Below, one piece after another: positions 34,204-42,115 of a stretch of 64,000 bases of DNA. Each line of letters opens with the position of its first letter. Position 1 is the first letter of the stretch. A program made the position numbers and the translations under genes. The stretch spans positions 62,001-126,000 of the forward strand of contig CANMND010000001.1 in the NCBI GenBank assembly GCA_947499155.1, given 5' to 3'. The notes below the pieces were generated by a model. It searched no databases and was not told the origin of the DNA. It was given only the letters and a program-made list of their open reading frames with translations. This DNA comes from an uncultured Sphingomonadales bacterium (GTDB lineage Bacteria; Pseudomonadota; Alphaproteobacteria; Sphingomonadales; Rhodothalassiaceae).

Positions 34204-34963
34204 ACTGTTCCAGCAAGATGCGTTCGGCCAGATTATGTTCGGGGTCAAACAGCACCTCCATGCTGATTGAGCGGTCTTCTTCTATTTCTACCGCTGCTAT
34301 ATCGCGCACTTCATGAAAATCCGCTGTCGCCGACACCTTGCGCTTTCGGCTTTCAAGAACTGTGAACAATACCCGCGACTCCTGTGGCAGAAGCGCCCCA
34401 CGCCAGCGACGCGGACGAAAAGCACTGATCGGCGTCAGGGCCAGCATGGCAGACCCCATGGGCAGAATCGGTCCATGGGCTGACAGGTTATAGGCCGTGC
34501 TTCCTGCAGGCGTAGCCACCAGCACACCGTCACAGACAAGCTCATCCATGCGTACTTTGCCATCGATGGTGATGCGGACTTTTGCCGCCTGCCGTGTTTC
34601 ACGCAGCAAGGACACTTCATTGACTGCCAAATGTTCGCTGACCGTGCCGTCGACTCCAAAAGCTCGCATACGCAATGGATGAAGTGTAAAGGAATCTGCG
34701 GTCTCAAGCCGTTCCATCAGTCCATCGGGACTATATTCATTCATCAGGAACCCAACAGTTCCGCGATTCATTCCAAATATGGGTACCTTGCGACTGATGG
34801 ACCTGTGAAGAGTCTGCAGCATGAAGCCGTCGCCGCCAAGGGCAACGATCAGATCAGCATTCTCCTCATCAACATGGGGATAACGCTTCTTTAAGATTGC
34901 CACTGACGCTTCGGCCTGAGGACTGTCGCTGGCGATAAATGCAATGCGGGGTGACGTGGACAT
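34193..34963 (-). CDS. nadK: NAD kinase
   Basis: ATP-dependent NAD kinase (256 aa), making NADP. The GGDG motif lies in [15 protein letters not shown] near residue 45; [11 protein letters not shown] and the C-terminal nucleotide-binding segments with [15 protein letters not shown] complete the fold. Length is typical of the short alphaproteobacterial form. It overlaps the 3' end of the histidine kinase gene by 11 bp in convergent orientation. Confidence 0.93.
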   Translation of the reverse strand: MSTSPRIAFIASDSPQAEASVAILKKRYPHVDEENADLIVALGGDGFMLQTLHRSISRKVPIFGMNRGTVGFLMNEYSPDGLMERLETADSFTLHPLRMRAFGVDGTVSEHLAVNEVSLLRETRQAAKVRITIDGKVRMDELVCDGVLVATPAGSTAYNLSAHGPILPMGSAMLALTPISAFRPRRWRGALLPQESRVLFTVLESRKRKVSATADFHEVRDIAAVEIEEDRSISMEVLFDPEHNLAERILLEQFIQ

Positions 34964-35076
34964 AAGACCCGTTTATGTAGTTGCGATTGGTACATCTAAT
35001 CAGAGCGGACCGGTGCAAGACAAGGACTGGATTGACCGGCTTGATTCTGCTCTATGCTTTTTGAGGAGTTATTTTC

Positions 35077-35709
35077 ATGGTAAAAGCACTTCACGACGGC
35101 TATCTGGCCTTCCGTAAAGAAAACTGGCCGTCAAAGCAGGGTCTCTACCAACATCTTGCGCGCAGTGGACAGTCTCCTCGTGTCATGATCATCGCATGCT
35201 GTGATTCCCGAGCGGACCCTACACTGATTTTCAATGCCGATCCGGGAGATCTCTTTGTCGTTCGCAATGTTGCGAATCTGGTGCCGCCCTTTGAGTCGAA
35301 CGCCCAATTTCACGGCACAAGCTCTGCCATAGAGTTTGCCGTAACTGGTCTTGGCGTTGAACATATTGTCGTCATGGGGCACGCCCATTGCGGTGGTATT
35401 GCCGCGTGCCTTGATGATGACCCCGGCGTTCATGGTCATTTCACGACCAAATGGATGTCCAGCATGTCTGAAACAAAGGCACAGGTTTTGAAAAGCTGTC
35501 CCGAAGCCGATCATCAGACCGTTCTAGAACATGAAGCCGTGCGCCACTCACTGGAAAACCTTACCAAATTTCCTTTTGTTGCCGAACGAGTGAAGGCCGG
35601 GACACTCGGCCTGTTTGGTGCATGGTTCGATATCGAAAGCGGAGAGCTGGAATGGCTTGACCAGGAACAAGGCCGCTTTCGTCCTGCTGCCGAATACGCA
35701 CCCATCTGA
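35077..35709 (+). CDS. can: Beta-class carbonic anhydrase
   Basis: Zinc carbonic anhydrase of the beta class (210 aa), converting CO2 and bicarbonate in the cytosol. The zinc-binding cysteine, with the Asp-Arg dyad, is in ACCDSRADPTLI near residue 46, and the second half-site is HAHCGGI near residue 107. GAGGAG lies 8 bp upstream of the ATG, giving a strong start. It is probably monocistronic, with moaA convergent 10 bp downstream. Confidence 0.93.
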   Translation: MVKALHDGYLAFRKENWPSKQGLYQHLARSGQSPRVMIIACCDSRADPTLIFNADPGDLFVVRNVANLVPPFESNAQFHGTSSAIEFAVTGLGVEHIVVMGHAHCGGIAACLDDDPGVHGHFTTKWMSSMSETKAQVLKSCPEADHQTVLEHEAVRHSLENLTKFPFVAERVKAGTLGLFGAWFDIESGELEWLDQEQGRFRPAAEYAPI

Positions 35710-35719
35710 ACATCCACGC

Positions 35720-36769
35720 TCACCCGCCGGTCACATTCATGTGGCGGGTGATTGCAGGCGTGTTTGTCTTTCGATCCATTACAAAATCATGGCCCTTGGG
35801 CTTTTGCCCGATGGCTGCATCAATAGCGGCATGGAGAGCCTTGTCGTCATTGCTTCCCCGCAAAACCTCTCGCAAGTCCGCATAATCATTCTGACCAAGA
35901 CACAGATAAAGCCTTCCGGTACATGTCAGCCGGACCCGGTTGCACGATTCACAGAAATTATGGGTAAGTGGCGTGATAAACCCCAGCCGCCCCCCGGTTT
36001 CGGCAATCTGGACATAGCGCGCAGGACCTCCTGTGCGCCATGGGATATTGTCCAGTGTCCAGCGGCTTTCCAGATCGTCCCGCACTGCACTCAAGGGCAG
36101 ATAGTGATCAAGGCGATCCGTGCCGGTATCCCCCATGGGCATGGTCTCGATCAGGGTCAGGTCATGGCCCCTGTCACCGCAAAACCGGATCATCGCATCA
36201 ATTTCGTGATCATTGACGCCCTTCAGCGCCACAATATTGATCTTGACCCCAAGGCCCGCAGCCCTTGCTGCCTCAAGTCCGTCCAGCACTTTGCTCATAT
36301 CCCCGCGCCGGGTGATGGTCTTGAACGTGTCAGCATCAAGGGTATCAAGCGAGACATTCACCCGCCGGACCCCTGCATCAAAAAGCGGTTGCGAAAAGTC
36401 GGCGAGACGGCTGCCATTGGTGGTCAGCGTCAACTCCTGCAAGGCGCCAGTCTCAATATGGCGGCCAAGGCGGCGAAACAGCCACATGACATTTTTCCGC
36501 ACCAAAGGTTCGCCACCGGTCAGGCGCAATCGCGTCACACCTTTTGCGATAAACACGCTGCACAGCCTGTCCAGCTCCTCAAGGGACAAAAGATCAGGCT
36601 TAGGCAGAAACGTCATCTTCTCAGGCATGCAATAGACACAGCGAAAATCACACCGGTCCGTCACCGACACCCGCACATAGCTCACAGTGCGCCCAAAGGG
36701 GTCAACCATACCTCCAGCCCCGGACTGGTCATGATCACGATTGTGGCTATGTGCAAAACAGTCCGGCAT
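35720..36769 (-). CDS. moaA: GTP 3',8-cyclase MoaA
   Basis: Radical-SAM enzyme of molybdenum cofactor biosynthesis (349 aa), starting molybdopterin synthesis from GTP. The N-terminal cluster motif is CDFRCVYC (C-x3-C-x2-C), followed by [11 protein letters not shown], and the C-terminal cluster has [15 protein letters not shown]. The protein ends in GG, as MoaA proteins do. ATG 36769 has AAGGA 6 bp upstream; an internal ATG at 36709 would start at the conserved VDPFGR. It provides cofactor for the molybdenum-hydroxylase genes in the window. Confidence 0.94.
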   Translation of the reverse strand: MPDCFAHSHNRDHDQSGAGGMVDPFGRTVSYVRVSVTDRCDFRCVYCMPEKMTFLPKPDLLSLEELDRLCSVFIAKGVTRLRLTGGEPLVRKNVMWLFRRLGRHIETGALQELTLTTNGSRLADFSQPLFDAGVRRVNVSLDTLDADTFKTITRRGDMSKVLDGLEAARAAGLGVKINIVALKGVNDHEIDAMIRFCGDRGHDLTLIETMPMGDTGTDRLDHYLPLSAVRDDLESRWTLDNIPWRTGGPARYVQIAETGGRLGFITPLTHNFCESCNRVRLTCTGRLYLCLGQNDYADLREVLRGSNDDKALHAAIDAAIGQKPKGHDFVMDRKTNTPAITRHMNVTGG

Positions 36770-36960
36770 GGCGCATCCTTGTCAGTCGAAGGTGCCATTG
36801 TCCGCCTGGCACAATTTATTGCAAGCACTGGTGTGAAGGAAATGAAAGGCGGACCCACTATTAGGTGAAATTTAGCAAGCTTTGCTTTACCGACGTTACC
36901 TTGACCCTCCGGCCCTTCATCATCCCGCATCTCCACCCTTGGTCGCCCCACAGCCCCCTT

Positions 36961-37018
36961 GACCGCCCCACATCCTCACACTTGACCGCCCCACATCCTC
37001 ACACTTGACCGCCCCACA
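36961..37018. repeat. 23-bp tandem repeat (about 2.6 units)
   Basis: The unit GACCGCCCCACATCCTCACACTT is repeated twice and followed by a partial third copy (its first half listed as two 20-base-or-shorter parts: GACCGCCCCAC and ATCCTCACACTT). It lies in the 546-bp gene-free stretch between moaA and the small Y-polymerase-linked gene. Confidence 0.85.
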
Positions 37019-37054
37019 ACCCTACCATTCGTCACCCCACAACCCCCACCCTTC

Positions 37055-37144
37055 GTCATCCCACGACTTGATCGTGGGATCCATAATGACATCCATGCCA
37101 CACGCTTTTTAAAGACAGATTCCCCGGTCAAGCCGGGGAATGAC
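37055..37144. repeat. REP-like inverted repeat pair, diverged copy A
   Basis: Two hairpins, one built on CCCACGA/TCGTGGG and one on TTCCCCGG/CCGGGGAA, separated by about 35 bp. The same two-hairpin layout recurs at 44083-44171 and 44431-44519. Protein frames reading through such repeats are spurious. Confidence 0.75.
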
Positions 37145-37147
37145 AAA

Positions 37148-37197
37148 AGAGAGGACGGGGAAGGGTAACCGAAGAGAGGACGGGGAAGGGTAACCGG
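37148..37197. repeat. 25-bp tandem duplication
   Basis: A purine-rich 25-bp unit (starting AGAGAGGACGGGG) is present twice in tandem, right after REP-like copy A, differing at the last base. Confidence 0.8.
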
Positions 37198-37315
37198 AGA
37201 GAGAGCCAAGGAATGACGACGAGGACGGTGACAGTGACAGGAGTGAACGAACGGAAGCCAAGGACAAAAGCCGGAACCACTGATCCGGATCAAAGCGGTG
37301 CAGATCGTTTCGTCC

Positions 37316-37579
37316 TCACGCCAGACCGCCGATGAAGTGGTGGTCTTTGTGGGCGCGGATGGGCATGATTGTTATCTGTTGTGCCGCTTTGCGCGGGTGA
37401 TCGCGGCTGCGTGGGCAGACAAGGGCCTGCTCCACCTCTGGAAGGTACATGCGGGCGTGGATGCGGGGCCTTTTCAAAAGCTCTGTGGGCAGCTCGTACC
37501 ACGTAAAACCACAAAGACAACAGCGGCAGGCAAAGCGATAGCCGTCCTCATAATCAGTCAGTTGCAGGTCAATGGTCAT
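37316..37579 (-). CDS. Small Cys-rich protein coupled to a Y-family polymerase (unrecognised)
   Basis: Hypothetical protein (87 aa). Its ATG shares one base with the polymerase stop codon (TAATG), so translation is coupled. The N-terminal half is acidic and carries a Cys cluster, FACRCCLCGFTWYELP, which could bind zinc or iron; the middle holds RIHARMYLPEVEQALVCPRS with one more cysteine. No family is recognised. Position and overlap suggest an accessory factor for the polymerase or a DNA-damage response, which is inference. Residues toward the C-terminus lie near the repeat island and may be less conserved. Confidence 0.6.
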   Translation of the reverse strand: MTIDLQLTDYEDGYRFACRCCLCGFTWYELPTELLKRPRIHARMYLPEVEQALVCPRSRDHPRKAAQQITIMPIRAHKDHHFIGGLA

Positions 37580-38826
37580 TACCAGGAATCCTCGATATCA
37601 GGAATGCGGCTGAAAGCGATCTTGGCCCCGGCATAGCCGCCGGGTGGTGGTGTCCATGGCCCCTGACTGATGACCGTTGCGGCATATTTGGCATTTACCT
37701 CGTCAATGACCTCAGAGACACGCCGCCAGCGCTCGGACTGTGGCGTTGGTGGCTCCAGCAGATCCAGTTGCCGATGGCCTTCCAAAGCCAGATCATAATG
37801 GGCCACATGAACCCGGATGATCCGTGACAGGGGCCGCAAAACCGTGCGTGCCTCTTCCCACAAGCGGGAAAGTGCCGCCATTGAGGCATGATCGTCATTG
37901 CTTTCATGAAGCCGCGCCTCGCCTGACCATTTGTGGTCTTTCATATCCAGCCACAAACCAAAACGCCGCGCCACATAGCCTTCCCGGCGCATTCGTCGGG
38001 CTGCCTTGACGGTCAAAAGCCGGGAATAGGCAAAAGCCTCGTCAGGGCTGCGCTGGTCCGGTGGCAAAACCCGGCCATGACCGAACATGGCACGCGCTGC
38101 CTTTTCCGCCTGCACCGCATAGCCATGAAGCGCATACCAGAAACGCTCGCCATTCACATTACCCCAAAGCGCCCGCAACTGCTTTGGCTGCGTGTTCCAC
38201 AAATCCTCGACAGACCAGATCCCTGCATCCTGGAGGCGGGCCAGCATCCGCCGCCCCACGCCGGGGATATCGTCCAGCTTCAAGTCCAGCAATCGCCCCG
38301 GCAGATCATCCGGCTGAAGAATGGTCAGGCCATTGGGCTTGTCCATATCACTGGCAATCTTTGCCAATTGCCGGTTGGGCGCCATGCCGATGGAACAGGT
38401 GATGTAGGGGCCGACCCGCTCGACAATGCGGGCCTTGATCCGTTGCGCCAGGTCTTGTGGATTTTCCCTGTCGCCTGCATCCAGAAGGCAGGCCAGTTCA
38501 TCAATCGAACAGACCACATCAATGGGAACAACGGCCTCAATCTCTAAAAGCAGCTTTCTGTGGGCGCGTGCATAAAGCTCTGGCGATTGGGGAACCAGTT
38601 GAATATCGGGACACAGGCGTCGCGCCTCAAGAACAGCGGTGCCAGTACGAACACCAAAGGCCTTGGCACGGGCATTGGCAGCGATCACTATGGTTGCCGT
38701 AGCATGCTCAAAAGGAATCACTCCAATGGCCGCGCCACGTAGGCGCGGCCGCGCCTGCTCCTCAACAGCTGCGAAAAAACCATCAAAATCAATGTACATG
38801 CATTCCAGCGTGTCAGGCTTGCGCAT
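37579..38826 (-). CDS. Y-family DNA polymerase (UmuC/DinB-like)
   Basis: Translesion polymerase (415 aa). The palm begins MYIDFDGFFAAVEEQ with the first catalytic aspartate; the second catalytic pair is in CSIDELACLLDAG, which keeps the S-x-D-E pattern. ITCSIGMAPNRQLAKIASDM is the conserved thumb-approach block, and DIPGVGRRMLARL is the helix-hairpin-helix. The little-finger domain starts near residue 245. There is no visible beta-clamp motif of the canonical type and no umuD, imuA or dnaE2 partner nearby; instead a small Cys-rich gene is coupled to its 3' end. It is likely to bypass DNA lesions. Whether it is SOS-controlled cannot be told: no clear LexA box was seen. Confidence 0.88.
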   Translation of the reverse strand: MRKPDTLECMYIDFDGFFAAVEEQARPRLRGAAIGVIPFEHATATIVIAANARAKAFGVRTGTAVLEARRLCPDIQLVPQSPELYARAHRKLLLEIEAVVPIDVVCSIDELACLLDAGDRENPQDLAQRIKARIVERVGPYITCSIGMAPNRQLAKIASDMDKPNGLTILQPDDLPGRLLDLKLDDIPGVGRRMLARLQDAGIWSVEDLWNTQPKQLRALWGNVNGERFWYALHGYAVQAEKAARAMFGHGRVLPPDQRSPDEAFAYSRLLTVKAARRMRREGYVARRFGLWLDMKDHKWSGEARLHESNDDHASMAALSRLWEEARTVLRPLSRIIRVHVAHYDLALEGHRQLDLLEPPTPQSERWRRVSEVIDEVNAKYAATVISQGPWTPPPGGYAGAKIAFSRIPDIEDSW

Positions 38827-38933
38827 CGTGTTCCCATTTACTTATTGCCATGACGATCAATAAGAACAAAATGAGAACAAATGTGCAAGGGTCACACAGC
38901 CACAGATGCTTGATTTTGACACTTCGCCCGAAA

Positions 38934-38968
38934 CAGAAAACGCCAGGGCTTCTGATGAAGACCTGGCG
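38934..38968 (-). terminator. Intrinsic terminator of tRNA-Glu
   Basis: Read on the minus strand, CGCCAGG and CCTGGCG plus an inner CTTC/GAAG pair form a long hairpin that is followed by TTTTC, 22 bp after the tRNA 3' end. Confidence 0.75.
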
Positions 38969-38990
38969 CAAAATCCGAAGATTTTAAATC

Positions 38991-39066
38991 TGGTGACCCC
39001 TACGGGACTCGAACCCGTGTTTTCGCCGTGAAAGGGCGACGTCCTAGACCGCTAGACGAAGGGGCC
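38991..39066 (-). tRNA. tRNA-Glu (UUC anticodon)
   Basis: A complete cloverleaf reads from 39066 to 38991: acceptor GGCCCCT pairing with AGGGGTC, anticodon arm CGCCCTTTCACGGCG with anticodon TTC, T-arm ACGGGTTCGAGTCCCGT, discriminator A and an encoded CCA. It is followed by a terminator and has the recJ gene upstream on the same strand. Confidence 0.96.
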
Positions 39067-39156
39067 TCAGTGAGCGTGTGGGCGGTGTGTAGCCAATAGA
39101 CGCCACATCCGTCAAGCACACTTTGCGTAAAAGCCATAAAAGTCTGCAAATTAGGC

Positions 39157-40953
39157 TCACGCCAAAGACGCATCATCAAGAGTCATCTCGACACGGGGCG
39201 TGGTTCCCCAGTCGTCACGCTTCAGGCGTCCGGCCAAATGAAAGCGCTTGCCCCTGCCTGCCAGCAAGGTCGCCCCCATCTCGGTTTCCGCCGACCGAAA
39301 GGCTATGGCCTTCAGGCGTCCGCCATCGGGACTTGAGAATATGGCCCGCACATGATCCTTGCCGACCCTGTCCACATGCACAAGCTCAACAGACGGTAAA
39401 GCAAAGCGCGGAGCAGGATTCCCCATTCCGAAGGGGCCAAGCGCCTCCAGAGCCTCTACAAGCTCAAGACGGCACCCCTTAAGTCCAAGGACACCGTCCA
39501 GTTCCAGTACACGACCAGCCCGGGCCTTGTCCACGCGCAAGGCCATAAATTCATTCAGGAAATCCCTCAGATCATCAAGTCGGGATATATCAGCCGTCAA
39601 ACCCGCCGCCATGGCATGGCCGCCACCGTTCACAATCAAGCCGCGATGCCCGGCCTCAATGATCGCTGCACCGACATCCACTCCAGATATGGAGCGGCAC
39701 GATCCTTTTGCAACACCTGCATCATCAATGCCGATCACCACACTGGGCCGCCCGAATCTTTCAGTCAGGCGGGATGCCACAATGCCGATCACGCCGGGAT
39801 GCCAGCCTTCACCTGCTGCAAAAACAATCGGATGAGGGTCTTCGCCCCCCTTTTCAGACAGAACGCTCGCCAGCGCATCGTCATGAACTGCCGCCTCAAG
39901 ATCCTGGCGTTCCTTGTTGAACAGATCCAGGTGATCAGCCATTTGACGCGCTTCATCAGGATCGTCACAGGTCAAAAGACGGGCACCCATGCCGGATTCG
40001 CCTACACGCCCACCGGCATTGACCCGTGGCCCCAGCAAAAACCCCAAATGATAAACGCCGGGCGCGCTGTCCATTCGTGCGACATCCGCCAAGGCAACCA
40101 GACCGGGATTGCGCCTTCTGGCCATCACCTTCAGCCCTTGCGCCACCAAGGCCCGGTTGGCACCGGTCAATGGCACCACGTCACAAACCGTCCCCAGCGC
40201 CACCAGATCAAGCCATTGCATCAGATCAGGCTCGGGACGTTCATCCTTATAATATCCAGCAGTCCTAAGCGCCCTGTTGATCGCAACAACCAGCAGAAAA
40301 GTGACTCCCACAGCCGCCAGTTGGCCATGTGTGTCGTCTTCATCAAGGCGGTTTGGATTGACCACAGCCACCGCACGCGGCAACGTCGTCTCTGCCTTGT
40401 GATGATCAACCACGATCACCTCAAGTCCCATGGTGGCCGCTGCATCCAGCGGTTCAAAGGACAAGGTGCCGCAATCAACCGTGATCACAAGCCGGACCCC
40501 ATCCTGTACCAGAGATTGAAGCGCCGGAATATTGGGGCCATAGCCTTCGGTGATGCGGTCAGGGATATAGATACGCAGTTCCCCGCCTACAGCATCGCAA
40601 AAGCGCTTCAGCAACGCAGATGATGTTGCGCCATCCACATCATAATCGCCAAAAACCGCCATCTGTTCGCCGGACATGATCGCTTTGGCAATCCGATCAG
40701 CCGCCACATCCATGTCTTTGAGAACAGAAGGGTCCGGCAGGCTGGTGCGCAAGGACGGAGACAGAAAGTCCCCCACATCATCGGGACCAATCCCCCGCCC
40801 GGCCAGAACGCGCCCTACCGGCTCTTCAAGGTCATGGGCTTCCGACAGGTAGGCCGCCAGTCGCTCGTCACAATCACGCAGCCGCCAGGCCCGTCCGCTC
40901 AAGGAACGGACGACACCCAGCGCTGCTTCATCAATGGAATCAAGGAGTGTCAA
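39157..40953 (-). CDS. recJ: Single-stranded-DNA-specific exonuclease RecJ
   Basis: 5'-3' single-strand exonuclease (598 aa) of recombination and mismatch repair. The DHH phosphoesterase motifs are seen in FGDYDVDGATSSALL near residue 98 and VIVVDHHKAETTLP near residue 177; the DHHA1 domain follows (GGGHAMAAGLTADISR near residue 447). The OB-fold end is in the last 150 residues. The start is a TTG at 40953, since no other start codon is available nearby; it overlaps the glpX stop by four bases (TTGA), so the two genes are coupled. Confidence 0.93.
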   Translation of the reverse strand: MTLLDSIDEAALGVVRSLSGRAWRLRDCDERLAAYLSEAHDLEEPVGRVLAGRGIGPDDVGDFLSPSLRTSLPDPSVLKDMDVAADRIAKAIMSGEQMAVFGDYDVDGATSSALLKRFCDAVGGELRIYIPDRITEGYGPNIPALQSLVQDGVRLVITVDCGTLSFEPLDAAATMGLEVIVVDHHKAETTLPRAVAVVNPNRLDEDDTHGQLAAVGVTFLLVVAINRALRTAGYYKDERPEPDLMQWLDLVALGTVCDVVPLTGANRALVAQGLKVMARRRNPGLVALADVARMDSAPGVYHLGFLLGPRVNAGGRVGESGMGARLLTCDDPDEARQMADHLDLFNKERQDLEAAVHDDALASVLSEKGGEDPHPIVFAAGEGWHPGVIGIVASRLTERFGRPSVVIGIDDAGVAKGSCRSISGVDVGAAIIEAGHRGLIVNGGGHAMAAGLTADISRLDDLRDFLNEFMALRVDKARAGRVLELDGVLGLKGCRLELVEALEALGPFGMGNPAPRFALPSVELVHVDRVGKDHVRAIFSSPDGGRLKAIAFRSAETEMGATLLAGRGKRFHLAGRLKRDDWGTTPRVEMTLDDASLA

Positions 40954-41921
40954 GAGCGGATGATATCCTTCTTGATATGGTCCGTACGGATAAAGCGTAC
41001 CGTCCGGGTGGACGCACGCATGACGACCGTTTCCGTGCGATAGCGCTGTGCCGATTTATGGACACCTTTCAGCATATTGCCATCGGTGACCCCGGTTGCT
41101 GAAAAGATGGTGTCGCCGCGCGCCAGATCGTGCAATTCGTATTTGCGGTCAAGATCAGTTATGCCCCAGCGGTGAGCACGGCTTTTTTCATCTTCATTAC
41201 GAAACAAAAGCCGGCCCTGGAACTGTCCGCCCACGCAATTGAGCGCAGCTGCGGCCAGAACCCCTTCAGGCGCACCACCTGACCCCATATACATGTCAAC
41301 GCCGGTCATTGGATCGGTCGTCTCAATAACACCGGCTATATCACCATCGGGAATAAGCTGGACACGCGCCCCCACGGCCCGCAAATCCTTGATCAGCGTC
41401 TCGTGGCGCAAGCGGTCGAGCACGCAGACGGTAATATCTCCGGGTTCTACGCCCTTTGCATCCGCCAGCGCCTTCACATTGTCAGCAGGGCTGCGATCCA
41501 GATCAACCAGACCTTTGGGATAGCCGCCGCCAATGGCAATCTTGTCCATATAAACGTCAGGTGCATTCAGTAGATGGCCTTCTTCGGCAATTGCCAAAAC
41601 AGCAAGGGAATTGGGTGCCCAGCGTGCAGTCAGACCGGTCCCTTCCAATGGATCGAGAGCGATATCAACTTTCTGGCCGCCCAGACCCACCTTTTCACCG
41701 ATGAACAGCATGGGAGCTTCGTCCCGCTCTCCTTCGCCAATGACGACGGTGCCATCAATATGCAGCTTGTTGAACGCCTTGCGCATGGCTTCAACGGCTG
41801 CATGGTCTGCATCTTTTTCCTTGCCCCTGCCCCGCCAGTCAGCCGCCGCCACTGCCGCTGCCTCTGTCACGCGGACCATTTCCATGACCAGTTGCCGGTC
41901 AAGTGTACCCGTGTCCGTCAT
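40950..41921 (-). CDS. glpX: Class II fructose-1,6-bisphosphatase
   Basis: GlpX-type fructose-1,6-bisphosphatase (323 aa), for gluconeogenesis. The metal and phosphate site is visible in GEGERDEAPMLFIGE near residue 58 and DPLEGTGLTA near residue 84; YMGSGGAPEGVLAAAAL is the third conserved block. ATG 41921 has AGGA about 8 bp upstream and starts the family-typical MTDTGTLDRQLVMEMVRV; longer in-frame starts have no support. The hom gene that often precedes glpX in alphaproteobacteria is absent. recJ overlaps its stop. Confidence 0.93.
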   Translation of the reverse strand: MTDTGTLDRQLVMEMVRVTEAAAVAAADWRGRGKEKDADHAAVEAMRKAFNKLHIDGTVVIGEGERDEAPMLFIGEKVGLGGQKVDIALDPLEGTGLTARWAPNSLAVLAIAEEGHLLNAPDVYMDKIAIGGGYPKGLVDLDRSPADNVKALADAKGVEPGDITVCVLDRLRHETLIKDLRAVGARVQLIPDGDIAGVIETTDPMTGVDMYMGSGGAPEGVLAAAALNCVGGQFQGRLLFRNEDEKSRAHRWGITDLDRKYELHDLARGDTIFSATGVTDGNMLKGVHKSAQRYRTETVVMRASTRTVRFIRTDHIKKDIIRS

Positions 41922-42115
41922 TCTCGTTCCTTTCTGCATCCCACATCCGAAATTTCCCTGATACCGCAGCACAGGCTTTGGAGCGTACAATAGCGTTCCA
42001 CCGATCATTCGCAAGGCGCTTCAAGACCATAGATATCTATTGATTGCAGCCCGGACCAGACCGGGATACATCTTGGTGGGGCAAAGGAACAAAGGATGCA
42101 AGGACGCGGCGCGCC

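Noticed and set aside
35615-36868. 417-codon plus-strand frame opposite moaA
   Set aside because: It is the antisense of moaA; the minus-strand frame has the radical-SAM motifs and a Shine-Dalgarno.
36961-37018. CRISPR-like array
   Set aside because: The units are directly adjacent with no spacers and only 2.6 copies, so it is an ordinary tandem repeat.
36976-37293. 105-codon minus-strand frame beside moaA
   Set aside because: It reads through REP-like copy A and the tandem arrays, giving the phrases typical of spurious repeat-derived proteins (WIPRSSRGMT).
39616-40623. 335-codon plus-strand frame
   Set aside because: Antisense of recJ, which carries the DHH motifs.
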